Source: DZBG01 sp049241565 (lineage in GTDB: Bacteria > Bdellovibrionota > Bacteriovoracia > Bacteriovoracales > Bacteriovoracaceae). From it: 64,000 nucleotides of DNA. Below are positions 8,488 to 18,490 of the stretch, piece by piece (the first letter of the stretch is position 1; every line of letters begins with the position of its first letter). The notes beneath the pieces are model-generated. The model saw only the letters and a program-made list of their open reading frames with translations, searched no databases and was not told the DNA's origin. Where the stretch lies: assembly GCA_049241565.1 (NCBI GenBank), contig JBMLQL010000064.1, forward strand, positions 1 to 64,000, written 5' to 3'. The translations under genes were made by a program, and so were the position numbers.

Positions 8488-9834
8488 CTATCCTTCCTTC
8501 TCAATAATATTTAAATTCTGTCTTAAAACTGGTCCGTATTCGTTTTTGCAAGGATCTACGAAAGTACAAAGGGCCAGATCCTCTTCGTCAAGCTCAAGAG
8601 CTCCAAGATTTACAGCTTGATCAGTGTTATTACTCATCATGTATCTTAGAAGTTGAGTTGGAAGAATATCCATTGGCATCACGGCTTCAAATGATCCAAT
8701 AGGAACAATTGAACGGTGTGAACCATTTGTATTTGTATCAAAGCTAAATTTTTTACCCGGAATAAGTTTTGAGAGGAAAACACTCTTGAGTGAGAACTTA
8801 TTAAGTCCTGGAGAATGCCAGCCGAGGAACTCACGGTGATGACCCTCTTTAAGCATTGAAACTTGAAGATGGAATCGACCAAGGAATCCTGCAGATCCAG
8901 CAGCAATTCTTCCACCCAAAACCGAGCCAGAAACGTGACGAAGTGGAGCATTATCAAAATTTTCTCCGGCCACAAGATCAGCAATACTCGCTCCCATAAC
9001 TGTTTTCACAAGACGAGGATTACGAGCAGCAGGCCCCGCCAAAGAGATCACGCGCTCATTGAAAAACTCTCCTGTTTTGAAAAGTTTTCCGATAGCGATC
9101 ACGTCTTGGTAATTTAAATGCCAAACTGATGACTTGGCAGAAACTGGTGATAAGAAGTGAATATGAGTTCCCACAAGTCCTGCTGGATGTGGTCCTTCAA
9201 AAGTTTCTTTTTGAGCGTTAGCAATTCCACTCACGTCAACTTTTGACCCTTTATGAGTTACAACAAAAACTTTTCCTGTTGTTAGTTTTGAGAGTGCAAG
9301 AACACCATTTTTTAGATCTTCAACATGATCAACGACAACAAGCTCAGGATTGGCCGCTAGTGGATTTGTATCCATCACGTTCACAAAAATTGCTTTTGGA
9401 GTTGAACTCACTTCAGGTGTTTTAGAGAATGGACGAGTTCTAAGTGCTGTCCAAAATCCAGATTCAACTAATAAGCTCTTCACTTCTTCAGCTGAATACT
9501 CACCGATCGCTTTGTTTTTAAAATTTTTAAAAACAACCTGCTCTCCACCTTCGTTAGAAATAACGATAGATTGAAAAACACGACGATCACCACGATTGAT
9601 TTCAAGAACACTACCAGTTACAGGAGAAGTAAACATCACTCCAGGGGCTTTCTTGTCTTCAAAAAGTGGTTGTCCTTTTTTAACCTTGTCACCGACGGCA
9701 ACAAGCATAGAGGGTTTCATTCCCACGTAATCCTCAGCTACGATTGCAACTTTAGAGACTGCGTGAGCAGGAAAGATTTTTTGCACTGGTGAACCAGTGA
9801 TGGGCAAATCAAGCCCTTTAGTGATCTTAGTCAT
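8488..9834 (-). CDS. nqrA: Na+-NQR subunit A
   Basis: 448 residues from the ATG at 9834. An ATG two codons earlier abuts the AAAGGG ribosome site and is less likely. Soluble subunit with N-terminal ITKGLDLPITGSP and a lipoyl/biotinyl-like hybrid motif. First gene of nqrABCDEF, so the operon promoter lies in 9835-10026. A TATAAT on the minus strand at 9860-9865 is close to the start but has no clear -35. The Na+ pump replaces or supplements complex I and builds a sodium gradient. Confidence 0.95.
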   Translation of the reverse strand: MTKITKGLDLPITGSPVQKIFPAHAVSKVAIVAEDYVGMKPSMLVAVGDKVKKGQPLFEDKKAPGVMFTSPVTGSVLEINRGDRRVFQSIVISNEGGEQVVFKNFKNKAIGEYSAEEVKSLLVESGFWTALRTRPFSKTPEVSSTPKAIFVNVMDTNPLAANPELVVVDHVEDLKNGVLALSKLTTGKVFVVTHKGSKVDVSGIANAQKETFEGPHPAGLVGTHIHFLSPVSAKSSVWHLNYQDVIAIGKLFKTGEFFNERVISLAGPAARNPRLVKTVMGASIADLVAGENFDNAPLRHVSGSVLGGRIAAGSAGFLGRFHLQVSMLKEGHHREFLGWHSPGLNKFSLKSVFLSKLIPGKKFSFDTNTNGSHRSIVPIGSFEAVMPMDILPTQLLRYMMSNNTDQAVNLGALELDEEDLALCTFVDPCKNEYGPVLRQNLNIIEKEG

Positions 9835-10026
9835 GATCATCCCTTTACAATTGTTTGTAATTATAAGGCTTTATCTTTAGGTAAACTGTAGAATAATTAT
9901 CATCTTTTTTAAGATTATGACAATCAAAGAAAATATGGCCTGTCTAAATAAATGCGGTGAATAATTGTCCAAGAAGTGATTAATTATTTTTAAGAATTAA
10001 GTCGAAAAAGAATCGTGGGAGAAAAT

Positions 10027-10728
10027 ATGGTTGGCCCTATCGTTATACTTATTGAAGGTGAATATAATTACGTCGAAAAAGAACGTAATTACTGCCAAGA
10101 AACTTTTAAGCTCACACATCACAACGAAACAGGACATTATATTCTTCTGTCTGAGATCTTTTCTCGGATGGATTCTGGTGAGCTTCTCAAGGTGAATGTT
10201 CACTATGAAATGAATCAATATTACTTCCCTATCAATGTGAAAATTTCTCGCTCGCTCGGGAAAAAGTTTTCTCTGGAAACCTTTATTCTGGACACAACTG
10301 CTCAGTCTCTCCAGTATACTTTTCAAACTGACTCTGCAGCGCAAAACTATTCTATGCCGGCCTCAAACAAACATTATATTGCGAGCCCGTCTTTTGCGAC
10401 GACTGCTTTATTCACTTTGTCTAAGAAATTTGACGCTACTGGGCGAACAGCAGTGTCTATGATCACAACCGATAATACCTGGGATTACCAAGGCCCACCG
10501 GAAGACAGAATTATTTATGCAGATTTTAAAACCAGAGAGCTGACGGATTTTAAAATTAATAAAACAGAGCTTTCGGCCATGCTTCTTCACCTCTATAAGG
10601 GAGATGCCAGCAGTCTTCAACCAGAAGAGCCAGTAGAGCTCTATTTAAGTAAGCACTTTAATCTTCCCTGCCAGATGAGCCATGGAGACCAGCAGATTCT
10701 TGTGAAAAGTCTTAAAAAAATTAATTAG
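10027..10728 (+). CDS. Conserved-looking cytoplasmic protein, function unknown
   Basis: 233 residues starting at the ATG at 10027, which has GGGAG 5 bases before it; the GTG at 10015 overlaps that ribosome site. No signal peptide or membrane helix. It is a mixed alpha/beta sequence rich in aromatic residues and I do not recognise a family. Transcribed divergently from nqrA, and its last 8 bp overlap the end of the DinG-like gene on the other strand. Confidence 0.6.
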   Translation: MVGPIVILIEGEYNYVEKERNYCQETFKLTHHNETGHYILLSEIFSRMDSGELLKVNVHYEMNQYYFPINVKISRSLGKKFSLETFILDTTAQSLQYTFQTDSAAQNYSMPASNKHYIASPSFATTALFTLSKKFDATGRTAVSMITTDNTWDYQGPPEDRIIYADFKTRELTDFKINKTELSAMLLHLYKGDASSLQPEEPVELYLSKHFNLPCQMSHGDQQILVKSLKKIN

Positions 10729-13588
10729 TCGTAAAATAGGTTTTAATCGATTCACAGGCCTCTTTCAGAGGCAAGTGTGAAATCTGATAGGGCTCCATCA
10801 ATTTAATGAATGACTTAAATGTATTTCCTTTCCATTTCTTCACGCGATTATCAATCACTAAAATGGCGCCATGATCACTCTCTGTTCGCAAGAGGCGTCC
10901 GAATTTTTGATGAAGGGAGCGAGTTCGGTTCGCGAGGAAATAATCCGTAAACTCATTACTAAATTTAAATTCAAAAAAATCTCGACGTTTCTGAATCACA
11001 AGATCTTGGCGAAGATCAGGAATTTTATCGACCACAATAAATTGTAATTTCTCTCCAGGAATATCGATTCCTTCTCCAAAAGTTTCCATTCCAATCAAAA
11101 TCGCCGCCTCTTCCTTTTTGAATTCTTCCACTACATTCTTACCAAGTCCTTGGATAAAAACAGGAATGCGGCCTTCATATTTTTTGAGAAGAAGATCAGC
11201 CGCCATATCAAATCTCAATCTCGAAGAGAAAAGAAGCAGAGTTCTTCCTCCAAGAGTGTCAATCACTGGAGCAATTCCTTCTAGAAGGTCTGGCACAAAC
11301 ATCGGATCACTTAAGTTTCGAGTGTCTGAACTTAAATAAACCTTACTCTTATTTTTATAATCGTAAACTGCATCTAAAAATAGTCCCGACTTAAAACGCT
11401 TATCTGACGGCAGATAAGTATACCCCGTCATCCACTCCACCCCTTGAAATCCAGCATCACCAGCGGCATTGGCCAGAGTGGCAGAAGTAAACACTACAGA
11501 GTGAGAAGGTGTGAGGAGTTCATCAAAAATTTTTCTTCCCACATCAATGGGTGAAGAAGACATAGTATAACCATCATTTTCTGAATACTGAAGAACGCCA
11601 ACCCAGTCTTTAGGAGCATCGATATAATGCTTAAAGGCTTCACAAAGTTTTTCTAGTTGCCCAAACATCGATTCAAAAACGGCCCAGGCCTTAATCTTAT
11701 TTTTATCTTCTTTAAGGTCTTTAATTTCCCAACGAGAAATAAAAGGAAAATAAAGAGTGAAGAGTTCAGAGAAAATAAACTCCAGACTCTTAATATGATT
11801 TAAAATCGCTGTGGCCAGGACATCCTGAGTTCCCCCATCTTTTGGCAGTGGCAGCTCATTCATATAGGCCGGTGTATAATTTGGAAGCTTCTTAAACCAA
11901 GACTCAATAATCTGAGGCAAAGAGGCAAAATGATCTCTGGCCATATTTGTATTAGATGTCGTTTGCTGACGAAGTCGGGCCACGGTGTCTTCCACTTTAA
12001 ATTCATCTTCCATGGAATTGAGAAGATAAATAAGCGCTCCCATCCCCTGAGGTAGGGCCTTAAAAAAGATTTCAAGATTTTTCTGAGTCACCTCAATAGA
12101 GAAGGCCTTAGTCCCTTCTGATTCAATTTTATGGGCCTCATCCACCACTACATATTCTGGACGTGGAAGTGAGCGCGGCCAATGAAGAAGAAGCGCATGA
12201 TTGCCGACAATAAGATTGGCCTCTTTGGCTTCTCTAAGACCTTGGACATAAGAGCACTGATTCACAAAAGGACAATTCTGCCCGGCGCAGGCGCGGTAAT
12301 CCACGGCAATTTCATTTTCTTTCTCTGAAATTTCAGGGATCAATTTCTTTAGGATAAAAGGGATTTGATCGCGCGTAGATTTGCGATCATAGCTGGCACG
12401 AGAATTATGAAAAAAGAACATCTCATAATAAGCTTTTGTATAAACAGCTCCAAGCTGAAAAGTTAGAGTGGCCTGCTCTTCATTCTCGCGGAAAAGAAGT
12501 TCACAAAGGTGATTACTTGATCCCACCAATCGAACCACTTTAAATTGATCCGCCTCAAGATTTAAAAGTTTTCTCAATTGAGGAATATCTTTTTGAATGG
12601 CCTGATCTTGAAGAGTTTTTGTTCCCGTGGCCATGAGCACAGTTCGTTTTTCTTTAAGAGAGAACAACGCCGATGGGAGCAAATACCCCATGGTTTTCCC
12701 AGTTCCTGTCGGGGCCTGAACCAGAGAGTGGATGCCGTTTTTAAATGACTGACCCACACGCAACGCTAACTGCTCTTGGGCCTCACGGTGTTTATAGTGT
12801 GGAAGGATTTTTTTTACATTCGCTTCATCACGAAGAATATGTTGAATATTTTGTCCGTTAAACTCTTGAGAGAAATCAACTTTCACCGAACTTTGCTCTT
12901 CAGTGACTGGACGAAGAGAGTCTTTATACTTTTTATAGGCCTCTTTGAGAGGAAAATCGATGGCCGCGGCGACTTCATCCAACTCATCCACATCAAGAGC
13001 AAAGAAGTGCTTAAACCAAAATTCGTCAGGGAATTCACGCATCTCCTCAGAAAGCTTTACTCTAAACTCACGGTCCTGGTGAGACATATAAGTCGCCACC
13101 AACATGGCCTTTAAAAGATCACGAGAATCGGCCAGACCACGGTGCTCTTCTTTCTCAGCAATCTGTAGATGATTCATAATCACTTCAAGATTGAGCGTCG
13201 AAAACTCAGGAAAGAGTAATCCAAAAAATAAAATAGAATCCTGATAAGTCTCGCGATAGGTTGAGCTTTTTTCTACTTTATCAAAGTATTTTTTTAAAAA
13301 GCTCTCTTCAAAGCCTGCATTATGGGCCACCAAAGAGTGCTTCTCTAGCTCTAAAAGATCATGCTCCACTTTTTCCCAAACTGGGGCCTTCATCACTTGA
13401 TCATTAGTAATCCCAGTTAATTTTGTAATGAAAGGAGAAACAGGAAATTCTGAGCGCACCAGTGACGAGAAAGTCTTAATCAGTTTAGTACCTTCAAATT
13501 GGTAAAAACCAAGATCGATAATGGCATCATTTCCAGGATTTATTCCAGTGGTTTCAATATCAATGACGGCCCAGTGACCTAACGACAT
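10721..13588 (-). CDS. dinG: DnaQ-type exonuclease fused to DinG-family helicase
   Basis: 955 residues from the ATG at 13588 (AAAAAGGT upstream); a TTG six codons earlier is less likely. Residues 1-165 are a DEDDh 3'-5' exonuclease (DIETTG, then HRGLADSRD at 149-157). Residues 260-955 are a superfamily 2 XPD/DinG helicase: Walker A APTGTGKT (292-299), four cysteines at 362, 434, 439 and 445 placed for a [4Fe-4S] cluster, and DEAH at 483-486. Such fusions are known in Gram-positive DinG; the Fe-S cluster is typical of the proteobacterial form, so this combines both. Probable role in unwinding and trimming damaged or R-loop DNA. Confidence 0.88.
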   Translation of the reverse strand: MSLGHWAVIDIETTGINPGNDAIIDLGFYQFEGTKLIKTFSSLVRSEFPVSPFITKLTGITNDQVMKAPVWEKVEHDLLELEKHSLVAHNAGFEESFLKKYFDKVEKSSTYRETYQDSILFFGLLFPEFSTLNLEVIMNHLQIAEKEEHRGLADSRDLLKAMLVATYMSHQDREFRVKLSEEMREFPDEFWFKHFFALDVDELDEVAAAIDFPLKEAYKKYKDSLRPVTEEQSSVKVDFSQEFNGQNIQHILRDEANVKKILPHYKHREAQEQLALRVGQSFKNGIHSLVQAPTGTGKTMGYLLPSALFSLKEKRTVLMATGTKTLQDQAIQKDIPQLRKLLNLEADQFKVVRLVGSSNHLCELLFRENEEQATLTFQLGAVYTKAYYEMFFFHNSRASYDRKSTRDQIPFILKKLIPEISEKENEIAVDYRACAGQNCPFVNQCSYVQGLREAKEANLIVGNHALLLHWPRSLPRPEYVVVDEAHKIESEGTKAFSIEVTQKNLEIFFKALPQGMGALIYLLNSMEDEFKVEDTVARLRQQTTSNTNMARDHFASLPQIIESWFKKLPNYTPAYMNELPLPKDGGTQDVLATAILNHIKSLEFIFSELFTLYFPFISRWEIKDLKEDKNKIKAWAVFESMFGQLEKLCEAFKHYIDAPKDWVGVLQYSENDGYTMSSSPIDVGRKIFDELLTPSHSVVFTSATLANAAGDAGFQGVEWMTGYTYLPSDKRFKSGLFLDAVYDYKNKSKVYLSSDTRNLSDPMFVPDLLEGIAPVIDTLGGRTLLLFSSRLRFDMAADLLLKKYEGRIPVFIQGLGKNVVEEFKKEEAAILIGMETFGEGIDIPGEKLQFIVVDKIPDLRQDLVIQKRRDFFEFKFSNEFTDYFLANRTRSLHQKFGRLLRTESDHGAILVIDNRVKKWKGNTFKSFIKLMEPYQISHLPLKEACESIKTYFTTN

Positions 13589-13687
13589 GGTGTTACCTTT
13601 TTGCAATGTGACAAGTAAGACGTCTAAGATTAAAAAAAGTGCAGACCTTAGTCAATTATGCTACCTTGGGCCAAACGAGGATTTTAT

Positions 13688-14083
13688 ATGAGTAAATGGT
13701 TAATGCAGAGTCAATCTCTCATCATCGTGGTGATGATGATTATCGGGATTGTTGTTCATCGTCGTCGCTCTCTTCATGTAAAAATCATGAGTTCGGTTAT
13801 TATTTGGGATATTTTATTGATTCTCCAAGTGGAATTGGGTCGAAAAGCGATCATGAAGGCCTCTCAGGCCATGACCAATCCTGCTCTTTTAAATATTCAT
13901 GTTTCTATCGCTGTCTCAACAGTTCTGCTTTATATTGTGATGGTTATTACGGGAAGAAAGGTTTTGGCCGGTCAGTCAGAATTATTGCCACAGCATAAAC
14001 GAATCGGATACATCACCTTTGTCATGAGATTATTAACTTTTGCAACGAGCTTTTTTGCCGTTGTTCCGGATGAGGCCGTATGA
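13688..14083 (+). CDS. Small four-helix membrane protein
   Basis: 131 residues from the ATG at 13688 (GAGGATTTTAT upstream), with four hydrophobic segments at about 8-28, 35-52, 75-95 and 105-125. The HKRIGYITFVMRLLTF segment resembles DUF420-like small membrane proteins, but I cannot assign it firmly. It overlaps bolA by 4 bp, so it is translated with the BolA-glutaredoxin pair. Confidence 0.65.
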   Translation: MSKWLMQSQSLIIVVMMIIGIVVHRRRSLHVKIMSSVIIWDILLILQVELGRKAIMKASQAMTNPALLNIHVSIAVSTVLLYIVMVITGRKVLAGQSELLPQHKRIGYITFVMRLLTFATSFFAVVPDEAV

Positions 14084-14331
14084 GCGGATTTGAATGGTTA
14101 GAAGACTTAATTAAAAAAGAAATTCCTGATGCCCATATTGAAGTCACGGATCTCACTGGAACCAGAGACCATCTTGGTATCCTCGTGGCCAGTGATATTT
14201 TCAAAGGAAAGCTACTTATAGATCAGCATCAAATTTTGATGAATATTCTTAAGGAAGAACTTAAGCAGCGTATTCATGCAGTCAAACTTCAAACATTAAC
14301 GAAAGAAAAATTCGAGCAAACCAAAGGATAA
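14080..14331 (+). CDS. bolA: BolA-family protein
   Basis: 83 residues. The segment GKLLIDQHQILMNILKEEL followed by IHAVKL is the BolA/YrbA signature. BolA proteins bind a [2Fe-2S] cluster together with CGFS monothiol glutaredoxins. The next gene, 3 bp downstream, is exactly such a glutaredoxin, which supports a shared role in iron-sulfur cluster trafficking. Confidence 0.88.
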   Translation: MSGFEWLEDLIKKEIPDAHIEVTDLTGTRDHLGILVASDIFKGKLLIDQHQILMNILKEELKQRIHAVKLQTLTKEKFEQTKG

Positions 14332-14334
14332 GTC

Positions 14335-14712
14335 ATGTCTAATCCATTCAACGTCATCAACAACTCTGTAGAAGAAATTGAAGTCACTAATAAAGAGATT
14401 GAGCTTAAAGAACAAATCGAAACTCTTCTAAAATCAGGGACAGTAGTTCTTTTTATGAAAGGAAATGCTGATTTTCCTCAGTGCGGATTCTCTGCCAATT
14501 CGGTAGCTATTCTTAAGCACCTTACAGTGCCCTTCAAAACATTTAATATTTTAAACGATCCTGAAATTCGCCAAGGCCTAAAAGAATATTCTAACTGGCC
14601 AACTTATCCACAACTTTATGTGAATGGTAAGCTCATTGGTGGAAACGATATCATCACGGAGATGTATCAATCAGGTGACCTCCAAGAGTATCTTAAAGAA
14701 GCTCTTAAATAG
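14335..14712 (+). CDS. grxD: Monothiol glutaredoxin (Grx4 type)
   Basis: 125 residues. FMKGNADFPQCGFS carries the CGFS active site. The glutathione-binding stretches NWPTYPQLYVNGKLIGG and the following acidic helix are complete. An N-terminal extension of about 30 charged residues precedes the domain. It forms a cluster-bridging complex with BolA, encoded 3 bp upstream, and delivers [2Fe-2S] clusters. Iron-sulfur users nearby include the nqr subunits and the DinG-like helicase. Confidence 0.93.
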   Translation: MSNPFNVINNSVEEIEVTNKEIELKEQIETLLKSGTVVLFMKGNADFPQCGFSANSVAILKHLTVPFKTFNILNDPEIRQGLKEYSNWPTYPQLYVNGKLIGGNDIITEMYQSGDLQEYLKEALK

Positions 14713-14718
14713 AGAGAT

Positions 14719-15936
14719 ATGAACCAGATCATTGGTAAACTCATTAAAGATAAACCTGTTCACCTTTGGGGAGCAGGAATCTCTGGTCTGGTTCTCGCCT
14801 ACTATCTCAAAAAAGCTGGTTTCCAAGTCTCTCTCTTTGAGAAATCTTCTCAAACTGGTGGGAAGATCGGCACCAAACAAACGGCCTGGGGCCCCATTGA
14901 AACTGCCGCCAATGCTCTTTTTCTCAGTCCTGATGCTCTGGAACTTATCGACGAGCTTAAGCTCACACCAAAACCATCCGCTTTAAAACTTAAAAGACAT
15001 CTCTATTTGAATGGAAAGTTTTGCTCTCCTCTCTCCTTCAAATTAATGGCGAGAGTCATCTTAGGGTGGCGAAAAAAAATACCGCCTCAAGAACACCCTA
15101 CCGTTGAAGATTTTCTTCTTCCTTTCTTTAGCCGTGATCTAATTGACCATCTTGTCTCCCCTTCTCTTGGAGGCATTTACGCAACTGAGGCCCGTGGTCT
15201 TGATATGGAAAGTCTTTTCCCAGAAGAATTTAAGGCCAAGACCTATGGTGAATTTCTTTTAAATATAAAAAAACGTCTTCAGAAGAATCGAGGAATGCGG
15301 CTTAAAGGCTCAGTCAGTTTTGAAGGAGGCATGCAAAAACTAATTGATGCCCTCACTGATTCACTGAAAGAGAATATTCATCTCAATTATCATGAACCAT
15401 TTAGACTTCAAGACAATACGATCCTTTGTACCGATGCCCTCGTGGCCAGTGAACTTCTAAGCGGAACTGATTTTTCAAATCCTTTAAAAAAAATTCAGTA
15501 CGCTCCTCTTTCTACCACCACTATTTATCTCAGAAAAAAAATAAAAAAACTTGAAAACTCTTTTGGTGTCCTCATCCCGAGAGACCAAGGACTTCACTCT
15601 ATTGGAATCCTGAGTAATAAAGATATTTTCCCTTTTAATTATAAAGATCTTTCCAGTTACACCTTCATCTCTCCTGAAATCCACGACCTAGAGGGAAAAA
15701 TTCTTTCTGATCTGGAGCTTCTTGCTCCAGAGATAAAACAGAGTGATCGAGTTTTAGTCGAAACTAAACTTTGGCCTGCGGCACTTCCAATTTATAATAA
15801 AAAGAGAAAACTTGCAGTGAATGAACTTCATCAAATTGCCGATAAGCAAGCTGGAGTCATTCTCTTCGGAAATTATGTGGCCGGCATCTCTCTTCGAGAA
15901 ATGATTACTGCCGCTAAAAATTTTGCATCTCAATAA
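14719..15936 (+). CDS. Protoporphyrinogen-oxidase-like FAD enzyme (HemY/amine oxidase family)
   Basis: 405 residues. The FAD Rossmann motif GAGISGLVLAYYLKKAG is followed by the E-K-x8-GGK signature. The segment VSPSLGGIYATEA with LDMESLFPE resembles HemY-type protoporphyrinogen oxidase, the penultimate step of haem synthesis. The family also contains carotenoid and squalene desaturase-like enzymes, so the substrate is not certain, and no other haem gene lies in the window. Start has GAGAG upstream; it follows grxD by 6 bp. Confidence 0.7.
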   Translation: MNQIIGKLIKDKPVHLWGAGISGLVLAYYLKKAGFQVSLFEKSSQTGGKIGTKQTAWGPIETAANALFLSPDALELIDELKLTPKPSALKLKRHLYLNGKFCSPLSFKLMARVILGWRKKIPPQEHPTVEDFLLPFFSRDLIDHLVSPSLGGIYATEARGLDMESLFPEEFKAKTYGEFLLNIKKRLQKNRGMRLKGSVSFEGGMQKLIDALTDSLKENIHLNYHEPFRLQDNTILCTDALVASELLSGTDFSNPLKKIQYAPLSTTTIYLRKKIKKLENSFGVLIPRDQGLHSIGILSNKDIFPFNYKDLSSYTFISPEIHDLEGKILSDLELLAPEIKQSDRVLVETKLWPAALPIYNKKRKLAVNELHQIADKQAGVILFGNYVAGISLREMITAAKNFASQ

Positions 15937-15945
15937 GAGGTTCCC

Positions 15946-16773
15946 ATGTCTAAAACAACTGATTTTCCTTATCTTCATGGCTTTACAGAAAAAGAGCAAA
16001 CCCGTCTTCGTACTCAAGCCGCTTTCGCTGAGCATACTATTTTTCAGAATATCAATTTTAACGATGTGAAAAACATCCTAGAAGTTGGTTGTGGCGTTGG
16101 AGCTCAAACAGAAATCATGCTCAGACGTTTTCCTAAAGTGCACGTCACAGGAATTGATCTCTCCGATCCTCAACTCAAAGCCGCTGAGTCTTATTTGAAT
16201 ACTGTCCCTTACGCCAAAGGAAGATTTGATCTCAAAAAAATGAGTGCAGACAACCTCTCTTTTGAGGCCGGCAGTTTTGATGGCGCCTATTTATGCTGGG
16301 TTCTAGAGCATGTTCCTGAACCTGCAAGAGTCTTAAGTGAAGTTCGACGTGTTCTTCGACCAGGTGCAGAGATTGTTGTGAACGAAGTAATGAATCACTC
16401 TTTCTTTCTTGATCCGTACTCACCTCATGTTTGGAAATATTGGATGGCCTTTAATGATTATCAATACGATAAGGCCGGTGATCCTTTTGTTGGTGTCAAA
16501 CTTGGAAATCTACTCACACAGGTGGGCTATCAAAACGTTCGAACAGAAATTAAAACATGGCATCTAGATAATCGCTCTCCGGCCAAACGCAAAGAGACAA
16601 TTCTATTCTGGACAGAATTAATGCTCAGTGCAGCTGAAGCGTTATTAAAAGAAAATTATGTCGATGAAGAAACAGTGAAAAAGACTCAGGAAGAATTACA
16701 TCAAGTAGCTAATGATCCGAATGCTGTGTTCTTTTTCTCCTTTATGCAGGCGAAAGCGTCTGTTTTTTACTGA
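15946..16773 (+). CDS. Class I SAM-dependent methyltransferase
   Basis: 275 residues. The SAM site is ILEVGCGVGAQTE (motif I) with GIDLSDPQ (post I), then CWVLEHVPEPARVLSEVRRVLRPGAEI typical of the Methyltransf_11/25 group. The substrate cannot be read from the sequence; small-molecule methyltransferases of the UbiE kind are closest in pattern. Last gene of the series that starts at 13688, preceded by AAGAGG. Confidence 0.85.
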   Translation: MSKTTDFPYLHGFTEKEQTRLRTQAAFAEHTIFQNINFNDVKNILEVGCGVGAQTEIMLRRFPKVHVTGIDLSDPQLKAAESYLNTVPYAKGRFDLKKMSADNLSFEAGSFDGAYLCWVLEHVPEPARVLSEVRRVLRPGAEIVVNEVMNHSFFLDPYSPHVWKYWMAFNDYQYDKAGDPFVGVKLGNLLTQVGYQNVRTEIKTWHLDNRSPAKRKETILFWTELMLSAAEALLKENYVDEETVKKTQEELHQVANDPNAVFFFSFMQAKASVFY

Positions 16774-16793
16774 TCTTTATATAGATGAGCTGA

Positions 16794-18479
16794 CTAGTTT
16801 AGCTCTTCATCATGAATAAGATCAGAAAGTTTCATCAGAGCATTCATTCTTCCGTTACCGTCTGAGATAAATTCTACTTTCTCAAGACCAAGGCCTTTAA
16901 GTTCTGGGTAACGAAGATCAAGAATATCTTTTCCTCTCATTGGATTAAGTTGCTTGCGAATTGTGTTCATCACTTTCTTTTTAAGACGTGGAACATTTTG
17001 GATTGTACTGATGAGCCCAACTTCTGGACGACCTTTTAAAAGCGTATCGTTAGAAGTATCAGCATCATTAAGATGAATGATGATGACTGGTAATCCTTCA
17101 TGCTTCTCTACGCGAACTGAAACTTTAAGAACTAGTGGGAAGTTGATATTTTTAGCACCGATAATGAATCCTTCTACTTTACTTGGTCTGTAAACCACAT
17201 CCATATAAAGCGTCCCGGCACTACCACGCTCATCAAGTCTCATGAATACTTTTTTAGGTCCTAGAGTCACACCGGCTTCTTTGAGCATTGAATCCCAGAG
17301 CCCTGCATCGTATGTGGCCACTAGAAGCTTATTCACATAATCTTCAGAAACACTGGCAACGATATTTGTATCACCCTGGCCCATGATATCTTTCATCTCT
17401 AGAATAGATTGCCCATGAAGTCTTTTATTAAGACGAGTCAGAGTCTCTTTTGTTTTCTTTTGGTGAACACAGGCTTTCTTGTTTTTCTCGAAATTCTCTT
17501 TTGTACAAAAATCTCCGGGGAGATTGATTTCGACATTGTTAAGGTCAAGTGTGCTGGTAATATCATCAATTTTAATCTGACTTGAAATAATTGGATTATT
17601 GATCCAATACTCTTTATTAATTTTTACTTTTTCAGCAGCTTTAAGAATTGTTTCAGCTCCACCCTTTTTAAAAGATTCTGCTGTCTGAGCAAAAAGAAGC
17701 GTTTTAAGCTGAGTTTCGCGAGAACGTATAAGAGTCTCTACTTTTTTAACAGGAATCTGAAGAGTTTTATTACCGATTCGAACTGCAAGATCAGGAATGA
17801 TAATATCTTCAAAGGTTAGTGAAACCTTGTCGCGATTTTTATCTAAGAATTCACCAAGGTCTTTGAAAGATGATTCCATAATTTTAAAAGAAAAATTCTC
17901 TGAATCTTCTTTGATTTTGATCGCGGCAAAGAATCCAAGAAAGTCTTTATCTTCTGCAATAATATGAGGTTTGATAATTTCGATTCTCACCACTGGAATT
18001 CCCTGCCCACCTTTCCCAGGAATTTCTAAAGAAAGAACAAGTTTATCTGCCTTCACATCAACTTTTGACGCTAAGAAATCCGAAGCAATGACAAGACCAT
18101 CTGCTTCTTTACGAGTGGTCTTAAGCCCCATCTTGAATTGCTCTACATCATATGAAAGACCTTCAATAGAAACTTTTGTTGTCCCTTGGATAAGATTGAG
18201 TCCAATCACGTTTCCAATATCATTAATAAGAATTTTTGAGTCTTTGCTTAAATAGTCTGAAACCACCAAATCAGAAATCTCAATGGGAGCATCAAGTTTA
18301 TTTTTAAACGGATCTTCATGGCCAAAGTTTTTTAGAAGGCGTCTGACTTTAAGAACGAGCAACTGACTCCAGTCATGATCGAGTGTAGAATCCACAAGAA
18401 TGTCAGGTGACTGAAATTTCGCCTGAGAAACCATAGGGAGAGAAAGAATCAGAATAAGAGCAAGTATCAACTTTTTCAT
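16794..18479 (-). CDS. Large secreted protein, possible BPI-like (TULIP) lipid binder
   Basis: 561 residues with a clean signal peptide (about 1-20). The body alternates long beta-strand segments with amphipathic helices. Near residues 375-400 comes VSEDYVNKLLVATYDAGLW, and the C-terminus ends in a strand-rich unit (GLGLEKVEFISDGNG). A serine/Asp-initiated helix with a conserved AGL/AGLW and a final strand pair is how domain 2 of BPI/LBP lipid-transfer proteins reads. The neighbour upstream has the same plan. The fold assignment is inference; no catalytic motif is visible. It is the second gene of a two-gene operon, 11 bp after the first. Confidence 0.45.
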   Translation of the reverse strand: MKKLILALILILSLPMVSQAKFQSPDILVDSTLDHDWSQLLVLKVRRLLKNFGHEDPFKNKLDAPIEISDLVVSDYLSKDSKILINDIGNVIGLNLIQGTTKVSIEGLSYDVEQFKMGLKTTRKEADGLVIASDFLASKVDVKADKLVLSLEIPGKGGQGIPVVRIEIIKPHIIAEDKDFLGFFAAIKIKEDSENFSFKIMESSFKDLGEFLDKNRDKVSLTFEDIIIPDLAVRIGNKTLQIPVKKVETLIRSRETQLKTLLFAQTAESFKKGGAETILKAAEKVKINKEYWINNPIISSQIKIDDITSTLDLNNVEINLPGDFCTKENFEKNKKACVHQKKTKETLTRLNKRLHGQSILEMKDIMGQGDTNIVASVSEDYVNKLLVATYDAGLWDSMLKEAGVTLGPKKVFMRLDERGSAGTLYMDVVYRPSKVEGFIIGAKNINFPLVLKVSVRVEKHEGLPVIIIHLNDADTSNDTLLKGRPEVGLISTIQNVPRLKKKVMNTIRKQLNPMRGKDILDLRYPELKGLGLEKVEFISDGNGRMNALMKLSDLIHDEELN

Positions 18480-18490
18480 GGATTTCCCTG

